Positions 1-5,616 of a DNA stretch of 7,070 nt are shown here, in pieces. The stretch is from Comamonadaceae bacterium. GTDB lineage: Bacteria > Pseudomonadota > Gammaproteobacteria > Burkholderiales > Burkholderiaceae_C. The notes below the pieces were generated by a model that worked only from the letters and a program-made list of their open reading frames with translations, was not told the origin of the DNA and ran no database searches. Where the stretch lies: contig CANCCE010000144.1 in NCBI GenBank assembly GCA_947374505.1, positions 1 to 7,070 of the forward strand, read 5' to 3'. Both the position numbers and the translations under genes were made by a program. Numbering within the stretch: the stretch's first letter is position 1; each line of letters begins with the position of its first letter.

Positions 1-28
1 GGAGAAGGAAAAGTGCAGCGATGGTCAT
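1..28 (-). CDS. dctM: TRAP transporter large permease DctM, N-terminal fragment
   Basis: Only the first nine codons (MTIAALFLL) are inside the window; the gene continues past the left edge. The ATG at 28-26 overlaps the TGA of dctQ (27-25) as ATGA, which suggests translational coupling. The short hydrophobic start fits the first membrane segment of a DctM large subunit, the roughly 12-helix sodium-coupled permease of TRAP transporters. The identification rests mainly on context: dctP and dctQ lie directly upstream on the same strand, and dctM is the usual third gene. Nine residues alone could not identify the family. Confidence 0.75.
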
Positions 29-561
29 TTTTTCACCTCTTCAAAGGAAGCCTCTTCCCTGTGCCTGAGGGCGTCTTCGGCCTCGTCACCCAGCAATTGA
101 CCATCTTGGCCACTGAGCAGCCGCCACAGCACTTGTGCAAAGCGAAAAGCCAGCAACAAGAAGCCGATTGGCAAGACCATGCGCGGTATCCAACTCTCTA
201 TCGGAATGTCTTGCATCAAAATGCCGATGCTGTACATTTTGTAAACGTACTGGTAACCACCGAAAGCCACGATCAGAGCGTAGACGATACACAGCGCCGC
301 AGCGACTGAAGCCACATTTCGCGCGGCACGGGCACCGAGCGACTTGACCAAAGCGTCCACGCCAATGTGCGCTCCAACTCGCACGCCATACGACATACCG
401 ATAAAAATCAGCCAGGCAAACATGATGCCCGTGGCTTCCATGACCCAGACAAAACTGTCATTGAAGACGTAACGCGCCACCACCTGCACGAAGGTAAGTA
501 GCGTCATCGCTGCCATGAGGACGACGATCAAGCCTTCCTCGATATATTTAAGCCAACGCAT
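25..561 (-). CDS. dctQ: TRAP transporter small permease subunit DctQ
   Basis: A 178-residue inner-membrane protein, the usual length for DctQ, the four-helix subunit that joins the large permease DctM in TRAP uptake systems. Hydrophobic segments lie at about residues 10-30, 42-60, 82-103 and 124-147. The first helix ends in VVARYVFN, a typical DctQ signature, and the segment after helix 2 contains GVRVGAHIGVDAL, also typical. The C-terminal tail (about 150-178) is charged and probably cytoplasmic. The ATG at 561-559 gives the expected MRWLKYIEE start before helix 1. No Shine-Dalgarno sits directly before it: the closest purine-rich stretch (AAAGG) lies on the far side of the hairpin at 570-594. 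The stop overlaps the dctM start as ATGA. It should be co-transcribed with dctP upstream and dctM downstream. The substrate cannot be read from this subunit. Confidence 0.93.
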   Translation of the reverse strand: MRWLKYIEEGLIVVLMAAMTLLTFVQVVARYVFNDSFVWVMEATGIMFAWLIFIGMSYGVRVGAHIGVDALVKSLGARAARNVASVAAALCIVYALIVAFGGYQYVYKMYSIGILMQDIPIESWIPRMVLPIGFLLLAFRFAQVLWRLLSGQDGQLLGDEAEDALRHREEASFEEVKK

Positions 562-569
562 ATATGACT

Positions 570-594
570 AAAGGGCCCGCATAGCGGGCCCTTT
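570..594 (-). promoter_or_regulatory. Intercistronic hairpin between dctP and dctQ
   Basis: A perfect inverted repeat with an 11-bp stem (AAAGGGCCCGC pairing with GCGGGCCCTTT) and a 3-base loop. It lies in the 62-base gap between the dctP stop and the dctQ start. On the transcribed strand the stem is followed by AGTCATATATG rather than a U-run, so it is not a standard intrinsic terminator. Hairpins in this position commonly protect the 3' end of the binding-protein message or partly attenuate transcription, giving more binding protein than permease. It also lies between AAAGG and the dctQ ATG, so its folding may set the ribosome-binding distance. Confidence 0.75.
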
Positions 595-600
595 CCTTTG

Positions 601-618
601 GTTCGGTTGAGTTCGGTT
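601..618. repeat. Short tandem direct repeat, GTTCGGTT twice
   Basis: GTTCGGTT occurs at 601-608 and again at 611-618, a period of 10, just after the dctP stop codon. On the mRNA strand it gives an unstructured A- and C-rich spacer between dctP and the downstream hairpin. It may be a simple slippage product with no function. Confidence 0.5.
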
Positions 619-623
619 TGGTT

Positions 624-1634
624 TTACTTGTTTGACTTCTGCGCTGCGTCGATCAGATCACGGCCGATGTCCCCTTCGAATTTCTTCCACACGGGTGCCA
701 TCGTCTTGCGCCACGCCGCCACATCTTCTTTCGACAAGGTTTGGATTCTGGCCTTGCCGGTATCAGCGATTTTCTTGCGGTCAGTCTGATTGATGTCAGC
801 CGCCAATTTATTAGCGTGCGCCGTGGCTTCAGCCATGGCCTCAGTCAGACCCTTGCGTATATCAGCTGGCAAGCCATTCCACCATTTGGCGTTGGTCACC
901 AACATGTAATCGATCACGCCGTGATTGGTTTCAGCGATGGTCTTCTGCACTTCATGAAACTTCTGCGAATAGATGTTTGACCAGGTGTTTTCCTGACCAT
1001 CGACCACGCCCGTTTGCAGCGCTTGATAAACCTCGGCAAAAGCCATTTTTTGTGGGCTGGCATCCAGTGCGCGGAACTGCGCTTCAAGCACGTCAGAGGC
1101 TTGAATCCGGAACTTCAGACCCTTGACGTCTTCTGGACGGGTCAGCTTGTCTTTGTTGCTGGACATTTGCTTCATGCCGTTGTGCCAGTAACCCAAACCC
1201 AACAAACCGCGGTTCGTCATGGATTTGAGCAGCGCTTGGCCGCTCGGGCCAGCTTGGAAGCGATCCACCGCCTCGATGTTGTCGAACATGAAGGGCAGGT
1301 CAAACACCTGAATCTTTTTGGTGTAACGGTCAAACTTGGACAGCGATGGCGCAATGAACTGCACGTCGCCCAGCAGCAACGCCTCTAGTTCTTTGGCGTC
1401 ACCAAAAAGCTGCGAACTGGGGAAGACTTGGACCTGTACACGGCCCGGAAATTTCTTCTCAGCCAGCTCCTTGAACTTCATGGCGCCTTGGCCTTTGGGG
1501 GTCTGCTCTGCCACCACGTGGCTGAACTTGATCACGATCGGGGCTTGAGCCGAGGCAGCGAAAGGCAGGGCCATCGCGCCCGCGGCGACGGCTGTCGCCA
1601 GCAAAGTGCGGCGCAAACGGTTGAGTGATTTCAT
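624..1634 (-). CDS. dctP: TRAP transporter solute-binding protein, DctP family
   Basis: A periplasmic binding protein that captures the substrate, probably a carboxylate such as a C4-dicarboxylate, and delivers it to DctQM. With the ATG at 1634-1632 it is 336 residues, normal for the family. The N-terminus is a Sec signal peptide: basic MKSLNRLRR, a hydrophobic core to about residue 27, and a likely cleavage site in AASAQA near 28-31. The mature start PIVIKFSHVV is the typical first beta strand. GLKFRIQ (172-178) carries the arginine (R176) that in studied TRAP proteins salt-bridges the substrate carboxylate. FAEVYQALQTGVVDGQEN (199-216) is the other family hallmark. A start nine codons upstream is open but would put MSPFLLGDS ahead of the signal peptide; the chosen ATG has AGGAGA four bases before it. 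It is the first gene of the operon. Exact ligand specificity is not visible. Confidence 0.95.
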   Translation of the reverse strand: MKSLNRLRRTLLATAVAAGAMALPFAASAQAPIVIKFSHVVAEQTPKGQGAMKFKELAEKKFPGRVQVQVFPSSQLFGDAKELEALLLGDVQFIAPSLSKFDRYTKKIQVFDLPFMFDNIEAVDRFQAGPSGQALLKSMTNRGLLGLGYWHNGMKQMSSNKDKLTRPEDVKGLKFRIQASDVLEAQFRALDASPQKMAFAEVYQALQTGVVDGQENTWSNIYSQKFHEVQKTIAETNHGVIDYMLVTNAKWWNGLPADIRKGLTEAMAEATAHANKLAADINQTDRKKIADTGKARIQTLSKEDVAAWRKTMAPVWKKFEGDIGRDLIDAAQKSNK

Positions 1635-1638
1635 GGAA

Positions 1639-1644
1639 TCTCCT
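1639..1644 (-). promoter_or_regulatory. Ribosome binding site of dctP (AGGAGA)
   Basis: AGGAGA on the minus strand lies four bases before the ATG at 1634-1632. It decides the start in favour of MKSLNRLRR over the in-frame ATG nine codons upstream, whose codons would overlap this site. Confidence 0.8.
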
Positions 1645-1680
1645 AGTAAAAATGGCGACAAGTATTAAATTAACTCAGTA

Positions 1681-1696
1681 GAATTATTTTTAATTC
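1681..1696. repeat. Inverted repeat GAATTA-N4-TAATTC at the dctP promoter
   Basis: Perfect 6-bp arms around TTTT, overlapping the proposed -10 of dctP. It could be a small operator or chance symmetry in AT-rich DNA. Confidence 0.4.
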
Positions 1697-1710
1697 ATAT
1701 TGCCTTACAA
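1683..1710 (-). promoter_or_regulatory. Candidate sigma-70 promoter for the dctPQM operon
   Basis: On the minus strand TTGTAA (1710-1705, 4 of 6 to the -35 consensus) is followed after 16 bases by AATAAT (1688-1683, 5 of 6 to the -10 consensus). This predicts a start near 1675 and a leader of about 40 bases. The AT palindrome at 1709-1720 directly upstream could act as an UP element, and the GAATTA/TAATTC inverted repeat covers the -10. In such AT-rich DNA chance matches are common. Confidence 0.35.
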
Positions 1711-1720
1711 ATTTAAATTT
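1709..1720. repeat. 12-bp palindrome AAATTTAAATTT
   Basis: A perfect palindrome of A and T runs just upstream of the proposed dctP -35. It would suit an UP element, a nucleoid-protein site or a regulator half-site pair; low complexity makes chance likely. Confidence 0.4.
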
Positions 1721-1923
1721 ATAAGTAGGACATTTGCTATTTTTTACAAAAAATCACTACAAAGTCATTCCCCCTAGTCAATTTGTCAAAAAATTACTCA
1801 GCCTGCTGCTCAAGCGCGACCCGTATCATCAGCAGCATGATTCCGCACACTCCTAGCCAAGACGTCGTCTAAGCCACTGAATTCAACGGAACTTTTGCCA
1901 GTCCCAGTCACTCCGAACAACTC

Positions 1924-4155
1924 ATGCGTGTCCTCTCCCCCCTGCATTCACTGATCAAGCTGCTGCTATGGGTCGCCGTTGTCGGTTTTTTTGCCGCGCC
2001 AATTGCCGCGCAATCCCTACGCCCCACCCAAGCGCTGTTCAGTACCAGCGGAGACCGCGTTAAAGACTCTGCCGTTGTGAACACGGGCGAGGTGCGGGCC
2101 GAATTGATGGCTTATGCGCCGCAAGGCATCACGGCGGGTCAACCGGTCTGGCTTGGCCTGCAGATCAAGCACCAGCCCGAATGGCACACCTATTGGAAGA
2201 ACTCCGGTGACTCCGGTTTACCGACTGAACTGACATGGAAACTCCCCGCTGGCATCACGGCGGGCGAGATCGCCTGGCCAACACCCAAGAAGATCCCCAT
2301 CGGCAACTTGGCCAACTACGGCTACGAGAACACCGTCTTGCTGCCTGTGCCGCTGACGGTGGCGCCGGGTTTCAGCGCCAGTCAGTTAACAATCCAACTC
2401 AGCGCGACATGGTTGGTTTGCAAGCGCGAGTGCATCCCCCAAGAAGGTGAATTCACGTTGATCTTGCCGACGCGCAGTTCCAGCGCCGCCAATGGCCGCC
2501 TCTTTGAAGCCGCGTGGGCGGCTAGCCCACGCGCTTTAACCGGCGGTAGCGGACAAATTAATGTCGAGGCTAAAGCCATGAGCGTGTCGGTTGCCGGTTT
2601 GCCGGCTGCGTGGCAAGGCCAGTCGCTTGATTTTTTCCCTGAAACGGGTGGCGTTACTGAACCTGCCGGAACGATTGCGCAAACTTGGAAAGACGGCCTT
2701 TGGACGGCGCAAGTGCCACTCTCGGCGCACCGCAGCGAAAGCCCGCAACGCCTGCCGGTGGTACTGGCCTTGGCTGAAAGCCAGGACAAGGGCAAGACCG
2801 GCCAAGCGTGGCGCATTGAACTGCCGGTCAAAGGCGAGTGGCCCAGTCTCGCCGCCCCGACCGTTGTGCCTGCGGCCCTCGAAGCCGCGCTCAAAGCCAA
2901 TGCAGCGACGGCACTGCCACCTGCAGCGCCAACATCCGCCCCGGCCCTGACCTGGCTGGCCGCACTGTTGGGTGCTTTGCTTGGCGGCTTGATCCTCAAC
3001 CTCATGCCCTGCGTGTTTCCGGTGCTGGCCATCAAGATGGTCGGCTTCATGCAGGTCAAAGACCAGGCCAGTCGCACGGCCAGCGGTGTCGCTTACACGG
3101 CCGGAGTGGTGCTGTCGTTTCTGGCGCTGGGTGGTTTGCTGCTGGGCCTGCGCGCGGCGGGCGAACAACTCGGCTGGGGCTTTCAATTGCAAAGCCCGGC
3201 AGTGGTCGCCGGCTTGGCGGCCTTGTTCACCTTGCTCGGCCTGAACCTGGCCGGTCTGTTTGAGTTCGGGCAATTGTTGCCCAGCCGCTTGGCCAGTCTG
3301 CAATCCAAAAACACCACCGTCAATTCGTTCTTATCGGGCGTGCTGGCCACCGCCGTCGCGTCACCCTGCACAGCACCTTTCATGGGTGCCTCGCTGGGCT
3401 TGGCTGTGGGCCTGCCTGCCATGCAAGCCTTGGCCATCTTTGGCGCGATTGGCGTGGGCATGGCACTGCCTTATTTGCTCGCCAGTCTGGTGCCGGCGGT
3501 GGCGCGGGCCATGCCAAGGCCGGGTCACTGGATGGTCACCTTCAAGACCTTCATGGCCTTTCCGATGTTTGGCACCGTGGCTTGGCTGGTGTGGATTCTG
3601 GGCCAGCAAAGCGGCATCGACGGTGCCGGCACCTTACTCGGCCTGCTGGTCTTGATGGCGCTGGTGATATGGACCTTCACGCTGACCGGCAAGGTTCGCG
3701 TGGTATCCATCAGTTTGTCACTGGTCGCCGCTGCCTACGCGCTGTCTGCTGCAGGGCCCAATGTTGTCAAACTCATGGAATTTGGGCCCACAGGCACATC
3801 TGCTGTCTCGGCCACGGAACGCTGGCAGCCGTGGGCACCTGGCCGCGTCGAGCAGCTCACGGGCGAAGGCCGCAGCGTGTTCGTCGACTTCACCGCCGCT
3901 TGGTGCGTGACCTGCCAATACAATAAGAAAACCACACTGAGCAACAGCAACGTGCTGACCGACATGGACGTCAAAAATGTAGCGTTGCTGCGCGCTGACT
4001 GGACCCGCCGCGACCCCGCGGTGACCGCCGCGCTGAAAGAACTCGGCCGCTCCGGCGTGCCGGTGTATGTGATTTACAAGGCCGGCCGCCCCCCCGTGGT
4101 GATGTCGGAAATTCTGTCCGTCGACGACATGCGGCGCGAACTGGCGAGACTTTGA
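1924..4155 (+). CDS. dsbD: Cytoplasmic-membrane thiol:disulfide interchange protein, DsbD/ScsB type
   Basis: This protein carries electrons from cytoplasmic thioredoxin across the inner membrane to reduce periplasmic disulfides. At 743 residues it is much longer than E. coli DsbD (about 565); the extra length is N-terminal, as in ScsB-like members. Order: signal peptide (1-30, ending AAPIAAQS); periplasmic domain with WLVCKRECIP (Cys166, Cys170) and a second beta-rich part to about 310; a Pro/Ala linker; a membrane domain of about eight helices (340-610); and a periplasmic thioredoxin-like domain. The paired membrane cysteines are present in NLMPCVFPVLAIK (Cys363) and ASPCTAPFMG (Cys482). The C-terminal domain has WCVTC (Cys661, Cys664) and the cis-proline loop SGVPV (Pro713). 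All three redox pairs are therefore intact. ATG 1924 gives the complete signal peptide and no other in-frame start follows the TAA at 1870; its Shine-Dalgarno is poor. hemE follows 41 bases later. Partner proteins (DsbC, CcmG or ScsC-like) are not in the window. Confidence 0.93.
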   Translation: MRVLSPLHSLIKLLLWVAVVGFFAAPIAAQSLRPTQALFSTSGDRVKDSAVVNTGEVRAELMAYAPQGITAGQPVWLGLQIKHQPEWHTYWKNSGDSGLPTELTWKLPAGITAGEIAWPTPKKIPIGNLANYGYENTVLLPVPLTVAPGFSASQLTIQLSATWLVCKRECIPQEGEFTLILPTRSSSAANGRLFEAAWAASPRALTGGSGQINVEAKAMSVSVAGLPAAWQGQSLDFFPETGGVTEPAGTIAQTWKDGLWTAQVPLSAHRSESPQRLPVVLALAESQDKGKTGQAWRIELPVKGEWPSLAAPTVVPAALEAALKANAATALPPAAPTSAPALTWLAALLGALLGGLILNLMPCVFPVLAIKMVGFMQVKDQASRTASGVAYTAGVVLSFLALGGLLLGLRAAGEQLGWGFQLQSPAVVAGLAALFTLLGLNLAGLFEFGQLLPSRLASLQSKNTTVNSFLSGVLATAVASPCTAPFMGASLGLAVGLPAMQALAIFGAIGVGMALPYLLASLVPAVARAMPRPGHWMVTFKTFMAFPMFGTVAWLVWILGQQSGIDGAGTLLGLLVLMALVIWTFTLTGKVRVVSISLSLVAAAYALSAAGPNVVKLMEFGPTGTSAVSATERWQPWAPGRVEQLTGEGRSVFVDFTAAWCVTCQYNKKTTLSNSNVLTDMDVKNVALLRADWTRRDPAVTAALKELGRSGVPVYVIYKAGRPPVVMSEILSVDDMRRELARL

Positions 4156-4181
4156 GTCTGTGGTGAGCACTTGGCAACACC

Positions 4182-4190
4182 TGAGACAAT
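4182..4190 (+). promoter_or_regulatory. Candidate extended -10 for hemE (TGAGACAAT)
   Basis: TG-N-GACAAT is an extended -10 match whose last base is six bases before the hemE ATG at 4197. Transcription would begin at about the A of the ATG and give a leaderless mRNA. The -35 is poor (TGGTGA at 4161-4166, spacing 18). Without it, hemE would depend on read-through from dsbD. Confidence 0.4.
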
Positions 4191-4196
4191 CAGGCC

Positions 4197-5303
4197 ATGT
4201 TTGCACCACTCCAAAACGACACCTTTTTACGCGCCTGCTGGCGTCAAGCCACTGATTACACCCCTGTCTGGCTGATGCGCCAAGCCGGTCGCTACCTGCC
4301 GGAATACCGCGCGACGCGGGCGCAAGCCGGCAGCTTCATGGGTCTGGCGACCAACACCGACTACGCCACCGAAGTCACGCTGCAGCCGCTTGAGCGCTTT
4401 CCGCTGGACGCCGCGATTTTGTTTTCTGACATCCTCACCGTGCCTGACGCCATGGGCTTGGGCCTGTCTTTCGCGCTGGGCGAAGGCCCGAAGTTTGCCA
4501 CCCCCGTGCGCGACGAGGCCGCTGTCAACCAGCTCGAAGTCCCCGACATGAACAAGCTGCGCTATGTCTTTGACGCAGTCACATCAATTCGCAAGGCCCT
4601 GAATGGCCGCGTGCCGCTGATCGGTTTTTCAGGCAGCCCCTGGACGCTGGCCTGCTACATGGTCGAAGGCGCCGGCTCTGACGACTACCGCTTGGTCAAA
4701 ACCATGTTGTACCAGCGGCCTGACCTGATGCACCGCATGTTGGCCATCAATGCCGACTCGGTGGCGGCCTATTTGAACCAGCAAATTGAAGCCGGCGCGC
4801 AAGCGGTGATGATCTTCGACAGCTGGGGCGGTGTGCTGGCTGATGGCGCGTTCCAAGCCTTCAGCTTGGCCTACACCGAGCGCGTGCTGGCCCAGCTCAA
4901 ACGCGAACACGAGGGCGTCAAGATTCCACGCATCGTCTTCACCAAGGGCGGCGGCTTGTGGCTCCAGGAAATGGCGAAACTCGACTGCGAAGTGTTGGGT
5001 GTCGATTGGACTGTCAACCTCGGCCAAGCGCGTGCGCTGGTCGGTGGGCAAGTCGGCGGCGCCGGCAAAGTCCTGCAAGGCAATATCGACCCGAACGTGC
5101 TGTTTGCCGAACCCGGCCAAATCGCCACCGAAGTGGCCCGCGTACTGGACAGCTTTGGCCAGCCGCACACCGATAAAACCACCACCGGCCCCACGCACAT
5201 CTTCAACCTTGGCCACGGCATCAGCCAGTTCACGCAGCCGGATCGGGTCGAAGCACTGGTCAGCGCCGTTCATTCCCACTCGCGCAGCATGCGTCAGCCT
5301 TAG
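4197..5303 (+). CDS. hemE: Uroporphyrinogen decarboxylase
   Basis: A cytoplasmic enzyme of haem synthesis: it removes four acetate carboxyls from uroporphyrinogen III to give coproporphyrinogen III, without a cofactor. At 368 residues it is full length for the family. Active-site signatures are all present: PVWLMRQAGRYLPEYR (23-38) with the substrate-binding arginines R28 and R32; FSDIL (76-80) with the catalytic aspartate D78; GFSGSPWTLACYMVEG (143-158) with Y154; and NLGHGI (337-342) with H340. The ATG at 4197 gives the usual start MFAPLQNDTFLRACW. Only a weak AGG lies before it (4192-4194, about two bases from the ATG), which fits either coupling to dsbD or a leaderless message. No clear terminator follows the TAG; the next gene, priA, is about 310 bases on. 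Confidence 0.98.
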   Translation: MFAPLQNDTFLRACWRQATDYTPVWLMRQAGRYLPEYRATRAQAGSFMGLATNTDYATEVTLQPLERFPLDAAILFSDILTVPDAMGLGLSFALGEGPKFATPVRDEAAVNQLEVPDMNKLRYVFDAVTSIRKALNGRVPLIGFSGSPWTLACYMVEGAGSDDYRLVKTMLYQRPDLMHRMLAINADSVAAYLNQQIEAGAQAVMIFDSWGGVLADGAFQAFSLAYTERVLAQLKREHEGVKIPRIVFTKGGGLWLQEMAKLDCEVLGVDWTVNLGQARALVGGQVGGAGKVLQGNIDPNVLFAEPGQIATEVARVLDSFGQPHTDKTTTGPTHIFNLGHGISQFTQPDRVEALVSAVHSHSRSMRQP

Positions 5304-5313
5304 CACGAATAAA

Positions 5314-5338
5314 GTGCATCCGCTAGAGACTTATGCAC
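5314..5338. repeat. Inverted repeat GTGCAT-N13-ATGCAC downstream of hemE
   Basis: Perfect 6-bp arms (5314-5319 and 5333-5338) around 13 bases, starting 11 bases after the hemE stop. The right arm overlaps the TTATGCACA 9-mer. The following AAAAATC has no T-run, so it is not a terminator. It may be an operator-like dyad or chance. Confidence 0.4.
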
Positions 5339-5339
5339 A
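5331..5339 (+). promoter_or_regulatory. DnaA-box-like 9-mer TTATGCACA
   Basis: Fits the relaxed DnaA consensus TTWTNCACA, in the same orientation as the perfect box at 5519. Alone it would be expected by chance about once in 15-20 kb. Confidence 0.35.
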
Positions 5340-5518
5340 AAAATCATGCTGCGGTGCGACAAAAGACCAGCTCCCTCCGCCAACACGCTACAAAAGGAAT
5401 AGCGACTGTAAGCTGTTGATTCATAAGGGTTCTTTCGAAGTGCTTTTTTTAAGGGCATTCTGACTCAGCCCTCGATTTCAAAGGCTTGGCGCCTTGCAAA
5501 GATCACATATCAACAAAG

Positions 5519-5527
5519 TTATCCACA
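5519..5527 (+). promoter_or_regulatory. Consensus DnaA box TTATCCACA upstream of priA
   Basis: An exact match to the high-affinity DnaA binding site, 89 bases before the priA start chosen here, within AT-enriched DNA. DnaA is known to act as a transcription factor at such sites in other genes. With only one perfect and one relaxed box, this is more likely regulatory, or chance, than an origin. Confidence 0.5.
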
Positions 5528-5616
5528 GAAAACCTGAAGATCTTAAAAGAGGTTTGTAAATCAAGCACTTACAGGCAAATACGAATGTGAAACCCGAGCA
5601 GATCACGACAAATACA

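Larger units (their letters stand above)
1635..1923. other. Divergent intergenic region between dctP and dsbD
   Basis: This 289-base gap has no credible gene. The dctP-proximal part (about 1660-1800) is strikingly AT-rich, while the dsbD-proximal part (1800-1923) returns to average composition. It must carry the dctP promoter and probably the dsbD promoter. Visible structure: an inverted repeat GAATTA-N4-TAATTC (1681-1696) and a 12-bp palindrome AAATTTAAATTT (1709-1720). For dsbD I find no pair of -35 and -10 boxes good enough to call; TATCAT (1824-1829) resembles a -10 but lacks a partner. No terminator or RNA gene is evident. Confidence 0.7.
5304..5616. other. AT-enriched gap between hemE and priA
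   Basis: This gap of about 313 bases holds no gene I can support. It contains TTATGCACA (5331-5339) and TTATCCACA (5519-5527), both DnaA-box-like in the same orientation, an inverted repeat GTGCAT-N13-ATGCAC (5314-5338), a run of seven T (5444-5450) with no hairpin before it, and a small repeat AAGGC-N5-GCCTT (5481-5495). GATC occurs at 5501, 5539, 5601 and 5625 (the last just inside priA). The priA promoter must be here, or priA is read through from hemE, but no -35/-10 pair is strong enough to name. Confidence 0.65.

Noticed and set aside
570..594. The dctP-dctQ hairpin as a full transcription terminator
   Set aside because: The stem is GC-rich but is followed by AGTCAUAU rather than a U-run on the operon strand, and dctQ and dctM downstream have no other evident promoter, so at most it attenuates.
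1837..1872. An 11-codon frame (MIPHTPSQDVV) ending 51 bases before dsbD and in frame with it
   Set aside because: No Shine-Dalgarno, no hairpin or rare-codon run to suggest a leader peptide, and its length is within chance expectation.
2382..3303. Two long minus-strand open frames (231 and 255 codons) opposite dsbD
   Set aside because: They lie entirely antisense to a gene with a clear family match, and their products are rich in Arg, Gly, Ala and His with no recognisable domain, as expected for mirror frames of GC-rich coding DNA.
5444..5450. Run of seven T after hemE as an intrinsic terminator
   Set aside because: No GC-rich hairpin lies directly before it; TTCGAA at 5434-5439 is too short a dyad. 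The AGGGC/GCCCT repeat (5452-5472) follows the T-run rather than preceding it.
4629..5463. Open frames opposite and alongside hemE (225 codons minus, 210 codons plus)
   Set aside because: Overlap the HemE active-site coding region in other frames; no domain signature, and composition is typical of shadows.
5304..5616. The gap as a chromosomal replication origin
   Set aside because: Only one perfect and one relaxed DnaA box, about 190 bases apart, with no dnaA, dnaN, rpmH or parAB nearby; origins in this group are usually next to dnaA with several clustered boxes.
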